Part shown: positions 7,282 to 10,693 of the stretch, piece after piece | How the letters are laid out: every line of letters begins with the position of its first letter | Position numbering within the stretch: position 1 is the first letter of the stretch | Origin: Bacteroidota bacterium | GTDB taxonomy: Bacteria; Bacteroidota; Bacteroidia; Flavobacteriales_F; PHOS-HE28 | Reading direction: 5' to 3' | Assembly (NCBI GenBank): GCA_023430325.1 | Contig: JAEZAU010000131.1 | Location: 1-10,693, forward strand | Length of the DNA: 10,693 bases | Made by a program: the position numbers and the translations under genes | Notes under the pieces: generated by a model | Seen by the model: only the letters and a program-made list of their open reading frames with translations | Told to the model about the DNA's origin: nothing | The model's database searches: none

Positions 7282-10200
7282 ATGAATAAGATAACGCCTA
7301 CGCTCATCGATCTTCTGTCAGATCGTGCTTCACATCGCGCAAATGGACCAGCGATCTCGTTCGGTCAAAATATATTTACGTATCAGCAGCTTGAAGATCA
7401 CTATCTCCATATTGCGGATCGATTAAGACAGGCTGGAATATCCAACGGCACGGTCGCCCTCTGCCTCGATCGCTCTCCGCTGCTGATCATCAGCGTACTG
7501 GGCATTATCGAAGCCGGCGCAGCCTACGTGCCGATCGACCCCAGCTACCCCGCCGATCGCATCGCCCTGATGCTGGAGGATGCGAAGCCAGGTGTGGTGA
7601 TCACCGACCGAGAGCACCAGCACCTGTTCCAGGGCACAGGCGCAAAGATCCTTTTGATCGAAGAGCTTGATCTGACCCTCAACCCCTCCCGCAGTACTGC
7701 GGGACCCTTCTCCCAGGACGAGGGGGCTCAAGTCTCGCTAAACGATCCCGCCTACGTCCTCTTCACCAGCGGAAGCACCGGCCGGCCGAAAGGAGTGGTG
7801 ATGCACCATGCGCCGCTCGTGAACCTGATCCAATGGCAGCTGCGCACCAGCGTTTGCGGCCCTGGCGATCGCACGCTGCAATTCGCGCCGATCAGCTTCG
7901 ATGTGAGCTTCCAGGAGATCTTCACCACGTTCGCCCAAGGTGGCACATTGGTATTGATCACCGATGAAGATCGATTGAATTCGACCCAACTTCTGCGGAA
8001 GATCATCGCCCAGAAGATCAACCGGATCATCGTGCCCTTTGTGGCGCTTCAGTACCTCGCGGAAGCGGTGGAACGCACCGGCGAAGTGCCTGTTTCGCTG
8101 AAAGAAGTCTTCACCAGTGGCGAGCAATTGAAGATCACTCCGGCGATCGCGAACCTCTTCAAGCAATTACCGGGCTGCCGCTTCTGCAACCAATATGGCC
8201 CCACCGAAGGACATGTGGTGAGTGAACTTGAATTGAAAGGCGATCCTTCCACCTGGCCTGCGCTGCCCAACATCGGCAAGGCCATCGACAACGTGAAGCT
8301 TCTCATCCTCGACGATGAGATGAAGCCGGTGAAGCCCGGCGAAGAAGGAGAACTCTACCTCGGCGGGGCCTGCGTAGCGACTGGCTACATCAACCGCCAG
8401 GATCTTACTTCGGAACGATTCATTGCGGATCCTTTTGATCAAGATGGAAGGTTGTATCGTACTGGCGACCGCGCGATCGAACTTCCTGATGGCAACATCG
8501 ATTACAAAGGCCGCATCGATGGTCAGGTGAAGGTGCGCGGTTACAGGATCGAACTCGGTGAAGTTGAAGTGGCGCTGGAAAAACATCCTGCGATCGAACA
8601 AGCGGTGGCCACGGTCCGCGAGGATCGTCCGGGATTGAAGCGGCTCGTCGGCTACTACGTCACCAATACTTCGATCGGAACGAACGCGATCCGCTCGCAC
8701 CTCGCGAAACTCCTTCCGGATTATATGGTGCCCTCGGCATTCGTGGCGGTGAAGGAGCTGCCTCGCACTCCGAGTGGCAAGATCGATCGCAAAGCCCTCC
8801 CCGCTCCCGATGTGAAACGTCCGGAGCTCGATGTCGCCTACGCCGCACCACAGACTGCTACGCAGAAGACCCTCGCCGCCGTCTGGGCCGATCTACTGGC
8901 GGTGGACAAAGTGGGCAGTAACGACAACTTCTTCGACCTCGGCGGCAACTCGCTCCTGAGCATCCAATGCGTGGCCCAGCTTGAAGGCCAAGGCTTGAAG
9001 CTCCCCATCGTGAAGCTCTACCAGCATCCGACGATCAAGGCATGTGCAGCATTTCTAGATGGCGCTTCGGCTTCGCCTATGGCTTTGGCCAGGGCGCGCG
9101 TACGGGCTGATCATGATCAGCCCTCCGCGATCGCCATCATCGGCATGTCGGGCCGCTTCCCCGGCGCAGCGAACATCACCGAACTCTGGCAGAACCTACT
9201 CGCGAAAAAGAACAGCATCACCCGCTGGAAGCCCGAAGAGCTCGACCCCAGCATTCCCGAAGAGCTGCGCAACGATCCCTACTACGTGCCCGCACGTGGC
9301 GTGATCAATGATGCCGACAAATTCGATGCGGCTTTCTTCGGCGTGAATCCGCGCGTGGCCGCATTGATGGATCCGCAGCAACGCGTGTTCATGGAATCAG
9401 CGTGGGCCGCGTTGGAGGATGCCGCTTACGATCCCGCGCAATTCCCGGGATTGATCGGCGTGTATGCGGGCATCGGCAACAACACCTACTACACACGCAA
9501 CGTGCTCGGTCACCCGGAGCTCATCGAACAGGTGGGCGATTTCCAGGTGATGACCGCCAACGAGAAGGACTACATCGCCACGCGCCTCGCCTTCGAATTC
9601 GATCTGCGTGGACCAGCGCTCAGCATCCACACCGCCTGTAGCACCTCGCTGGTGGCTATCGCACAAGCCTTCAAAGCACTACGCGAAGGTGATTGCGACA
9701 TGGCACTGGCCGGCGGCATCGCTATCACCGTGCCCATCAACAGCGGCATCGTGTACAACGAAGGCGGCATGTACAGTCAAGACGGCAGCACCCGCACCTT
9801 CGATGCCGAAGGCAAGGGCACCAGCTTCAGCGATGGCGTAGGCATCGTGGTGCTGAAGCGTCTCGAAGATGCCGAGCGCGACAACGACCATATCTACGCG
9901 GTGATCAAAGGCGCCGCCCTCAACAACGACGGCAGCGACAAGGCTTCCTTCACCGCACCCAGCGTACGCGGCCAGGCCGAAGTGATCGCCATGGCACAGG
10001 CCGATGCCGGCATCACACCCGACCAGATCGGATACGTGGAGACGCACGGAACGGCAACACCGTTGGGGGATCCGATCGAGGTCGAGGCATTGACATTGGC
10101 GTTCGCCAATGGCAGGGCCGTAGGGGCGGATGATCATCCGCCCACTGATGATCATTGGTGCGCCATCGGATCCATTAAATCCAACATCGGGCACCTTACC

Positions 10201-10693
10201 GCTGGTGCAGGCGTGGCAGGCGTGATCAAGACCGCGCTGGCCTTGAAGGAGGAAAAGATCCCCGCCAGCATTGGCTTCGAGAAGCCGAACCCAGCGATCG
10301 ATTTCGACAACTCGCCATTCCGTGTCGCATCGGAAACGATCGAATGGAAGCGCGTGGAAAAGCCGCGTTACGCTGGTGTATCATCCTTCGGAGTAGGCGG
10401 AACGAACGCCCACGTGATCCTGTCGGAGCCGCCGGTGCGAAAGGCTTCCAGCGCGTCGCGCAGCAAACAGCTGTTGCTCCTGAGCGCCAAGAGCCGCACA
10501 TCGCTCGATGCGATGACAGAGAAACTGCGCACATTCCTGGAACAACATCCTGAGACACCGCTTGCCGATACCGCCTATACCTTACAAGTAGGCCGCCGCT
10601 CATTCAAGCACCGTCGACTGATCGTAGGTGGTTCGCATCGGGAAGTGATCGAGGCGATCGCTGCGAAGGACACCAACCTGATCGGCACACGCG
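7282..10693 (+). CDS. Hybrid NRPS-PKS, adenylation-carrier-ketosynthase starter module (C-terminus outside window)
   Basis: 1137 codons run open to the right edge. The ATG at 7282 is the first start after an in-frame TGA at 7261. Adenylation domain about residues 10-507: EAGAAYVPIDPSYP (77-90), LFTSGSTGRPKG (160-171), NQYGPTE (303-309), YRTGD (392-396), GQVKVRGYRIELGEVE (414-429) and Lys500 in the A10 motif. Carrier domain about 515-597, with phosphopantetheine Ser557 in LGGNSLLS. Ketosynthase about 614-1050, with catalytic Cys786 (TACSTS), His922 (ETHGTA) and His971 (SNIGHL), so all three residues are present. The tail (about 1057 on) looks like the post-ketosynthase linker that precedes an acyltransferase. 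The domain activates an amino acid as its adenylate, loads it on the carrier and offers it to the ketosynthase for extension. No condensation domain precedes it, which suggests a starter module. Substrate-pocket residues read by eye are D V Q V F S Q V V K, nearest in my memory to proline codes. Product unknown. Confidence 0.95.
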   Translation, partial: MNKITPTLIDLLSDRASHRANGPAISFGQNIFTYQQLEDHYLHIADRLRQAGISNGTVALCLDRSPLLIISVLGIIEAGAAYVPIDPSYPADRIALMLEDAKPGVVITDREHQHLFQGTGAKILLIEELDLTLNPSRSTAGPFSQDEGAQVSLNDPAYVLFTSGSTGRPKGVVMHHAPLVNLIQWQLRTSVCGPGDRTLQFAPISFDVSFQEIFTTFAQGGTLVLITDEDRLNSTQLLRKIIAQKINRIIVPFVALQYLAEAVERTGEVPVSLKEVFTSGEQLKITPAIANLFKQLPGCRFCNQYGPTEGHVVSELELKGDPSTWPALPNIGKAIDNVKLLILDDEMKPVKPGEEGELYLGGACVATGYINRQDLTSERFIADPFDQDGRLYRTGDRAIELPDGNIDYKGRIDGQVKVRGYRIELGEVEVALEKHPAIEQAVATVREDRPGLKRLVGYYVTNTSIGTNAIRSHLAKLLPDYMVPSAFVAVKELPRTPSGKIDRKALPAPDVKRPELDVAYAAPQTATQKTLAAVWADLLAVDKVGSNDNFFDLGGNSLLSIQCVAQLEGQGLKLPIVKLYQHPTIKACAAFLDGASASPMALARARVRADHDQPSAIAIIGMSGRFPGAANITELWQNLLAKKNSITRWKPEELDPSIPEELRNDPYYVPARGVINDADKFDAAFFGVNPRVAALMDPQQRVFMESAWAALEDAAYDPAQFPGLIGVYAGIGNNTYYTRNVLGHPELIEQVGDFQVMTANEKDYIATRLAFEFDLRGPALSIHTACSTSLVAIAQAFKALREGDCDMALAGGIAITVPINSGIVYNEGGMYSQDGSTRTFDAEGKGTSFSDGVGIVVLKRLEDAERDNDHIYAVIKGAALNNDGSDKASFTAPSVRGQAEVIAMAQADAGITPDQIGYVETHGTATPLGDPIEVEALTLAFANGRAVGADDHPPTDDHWCAIGSIKSNIGHLTAGAGVAGVIKTALALKEEKIPASIGFEKPNPAIDFDNSPFRVASETIEWKRVEKPRYAGVSSFGVGGTNAHVILSEPPVRKASSASRSKQLLLLSAKSRTSLDAMTEKLRTFLEQHPETPLADTAYTLQVGRRSFKHRRLIVGGSHREVIEAIAAKDTNLIGTR
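7687..7704. repeat. Perfect 18-bp palindrome within the adenylation domain coding region
   Basis: TCCCGCAGTACTGCGGGA is its own reverse complement. It encodes part of residues 136-141 in a loop ahead of the A3 motif, and is flanked by C-rich (ACCCTCAACCCC) and C/G-rich (CCCTTCTCCC, GAGGGGG) sequence. The encoded stretch NPSRSTAGPFSQDEG is low-complexity and lies where adenylation domains vary in length. It resembles dispersed palindromic repeats, but only one copy is in the window. Confidence 0.7.
9100..9123. repeat. REP-like palindrome in the carrier-ketosynthase linker
   Basis: GTAC (9100-9103) is followed by the perfect 20-bp palindrome GGGCTGATCATGATCAGCCC (9104-9123). It is translated as VRADHDQP (607-614), directly before the ketosynthase start PSAIAIIG. 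It aligns without gaps, and in the same reading frame, with the element at 10120-10143. The preceding AGGGCGCGC also matches that copy apart from three bases. Confidence 0.8.
10120..10143. repeat. REP-like palindrome inside the ketosynthase coding region
   Basis: GTAG (10120-10123) is followed by the perfect 20-bp palindrome GGGCGGATGATCATCCGCCC (10124-10143), encoding VGADDHPP (947-954). A GTAG tetranucleotide before a GGGC...GCCC stem is the usual layout of REP elements processed by RAYT (TnpA-REP) transposases; the match in form is seen, mobility is inferred. The site is between the catalytic histidines His922 and His971. An imperfect palindrome, CACTGATGATCATTGGTG (10143-10160), follows at once. 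Confidence 0.8.

Noticed and set aside
8167..8700. A 177-codon minus-strand frame opposite the adenylation domain
   Set aside because: It is antisense to conserved A5-A10 motifs in the plus strand and has no independent features; such shadows are common in GC-rich coding DNA.

Overview
The window looks like a chromosomal stretch of a Bacteroidota bacterium, probably near the Flavobacteriales. The pointers are a C-terminal type IX secretion (T9SS) sorting domain, Cys/Asp/Asn-rich tandem repeats of the kind common in large secreted proteins of that phylum, the absence of a Shine-Dalgarno sequence at the one left-hand-to-right start that can be inspected, and a promoter-like TTTG/TAnnTTTG arrangement. 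The genus cannot be named from the sequence. No tRNA, rRNA, CRISPR array or transposase gene was seen.

Layout. From the left edge to 7001 the minus strand carries two large paralogous genes for secreted, modular surface or extracellular proteins. The left one (1-2778, C-terminus outside the window) and the right one (2943-7001, complete, 1352 residues) share the same plan: signal peptide, fibronectin III-like domain, a gingipain/C25-like caspase-fold region that seems to lack the catalytic His and Cys, a second fibronectin III-like domain, then an array of ~39-residue Cys-rich units. The left gene ends in a nearly identical 240-bp DNA tandem array that runs off the window. The right gene has older, diverged units interrupted by a beta-sandwich domain, followed by thrombospondin type 3-like calcium-binding repeats and a T9SS type A sorting domain. 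An intrinsic terminator directly after the right gene's stop codon suggests that the two are transcribed separately.

From 7002 to 7281 lies a divergent intergenic region rich in inverted repeats, with a weak Bacteroidota-type promoter candidate for the right secreted-protein gene.

From 7282 to the right edge the plus strand carries the first 1137 codons of a hybrid non-ribosomal peptide synthetase/polyketide synthase with the order adenylation, carrier protein, ketosynthase, then the linker that normally leads into an acyltransferase. There is no condensation domain before the adenylation domain, so this is most simply an assembly-line starter that activates an amino acid and passes it to a ketosynthase for extension.

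The most unusual signal is inside this synthase gene: three perfect palindromes of 18-20 bp, translated in frame and placed at a loop of the adenylation domain, the carrier-ketosynthase linker, and a loop between the two catalytic histidines of the ketosynthase. Two of them are homologous to each other with paired compensatory changes and are preceded by GTAG/GTAC, which resembles REP elements mobilised by RAYT transposases. This suggests that a REP-like element has seeded in-frame insertions into a megasynthase.
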